Shown piece by piece: positions 30,118 to 30,227 of a stretch of DNA of 30,227 bases. Position 1 is the stretch's first letter. Each line of letters begins with the position of its first letter. The position numbers and the translations under genes were made by a program. The DNA lies in contig BFEA01000108.1 of assembly GCA_003427395.1 (NCBI GenBank), positions 1,771,566-1,801,792 on the forward strand, in the 5' to 3' direction. The notes beneath the pieces are model-generated. The model did no database searches and was not told the origin of the DNA. It saw only the letters and a program-made list of their open reading frames with translations. The stretch is from Chara braunii. Lineage: Eukaryota > Streptophyta > Charophyceae > Charales > Characeae.

Positions 30118-30227
30118 CAGGGTTACCGGCGTTCGGGACGGGCCGAATGCCCGAACCCGAACGCCCGAACGTACGGGACCCCTTCGGGAGGCGTTCAGCT
30201 GTTCGGGCCGAACGCGGACAAAAAAAA
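30118..30227 (+). mobile_element. Second hAT-like repeat, cut by the window end
   Basis: Begins CAGGGTTACCGGCGTTCGGG and runs to a poly-A at the window end. It is a diverged direct copy of 29153-29263, with the same order of CCGAAC blocks and GCGGA before the A run. Confidence 0.55.

Overview
The window is eukaryotic DNA made almost entirely of transposable elements. There is no bacterial gene organisation, and no host gene that I can support. Nearly all of it (1 to 29079) is one giant Ty3/Gypsy-type LTR retrotransposon read on the minus strand. The Pol wording (reverse transcriptase PQGWTN and YIDDNPVKGP, RNase H VTDVRSFLGVCG, protease HDCILGTSFL) most resembles, from my memory of the families, elements of basidiomycete fungi with large repeat-rich genomes such as rusts. 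This is an inference of moderate to low confidence. An N at 11591 marks draft assembly.

Layout in the element's own direction (right to left): 5' LTR 29079-20937 (8143 bp, ends TGTCG...CGACA); a primer-binding site resembling the tRNA-Asp 3' end (20932-20915), with a second tRNA-Asp-like block 21 nt further in; a run of small paralogous ORFs (20600-18145); gag (18075-16645); pro-pol (16693-10924: protease, RT, RNase H, acidic linker, integrase, GPF/Y-like C-terminus); about 3.1 kb of non-coding repeats that holds a plus-strand (antisense) ORF; a G-rich polypurine tract; then the 3' LTR (7817-1, its last ~250 bp lying outside the window). The whole element would be about 29.3 kb. A 1.39-kb foreign repeat with a 230-bp palindrome interrupts RT at 13307-14693.

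The most unusual feature is that the LTRs themselves carry protein-coding ORFs. These belong to the same two small domain families (called alpha and beta here) that are tandemly arrayed between the primer-binding site and gag. I count about six alpha and four beta copies per element when the 5' LTR and pre-gag region are combined. I do not recognise either family. The array runs across the LTR boundary, which suggests that the giant LTR grew by absorbing coding sequence.

The copy is decayed. Gag-pol carries at least ten in-frame stops, three single-base frameshifts at short homopolymers, and a His-to-Pro change in the integrase zinc finger, yet its catalytic residues are intact. The two LTRs disagree about age: the first 5816 bp look identical, while the remaining ~2 kb (the U3 start) differ by about 5 percent. 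This points to gene conversion or an assembly problem.

To the right (29080-30227) lies a nest of microsatellites and CCGAAC-rich, hAT-like foldback repeats. The retrotransposon appears to have inserted into the end of one of these.
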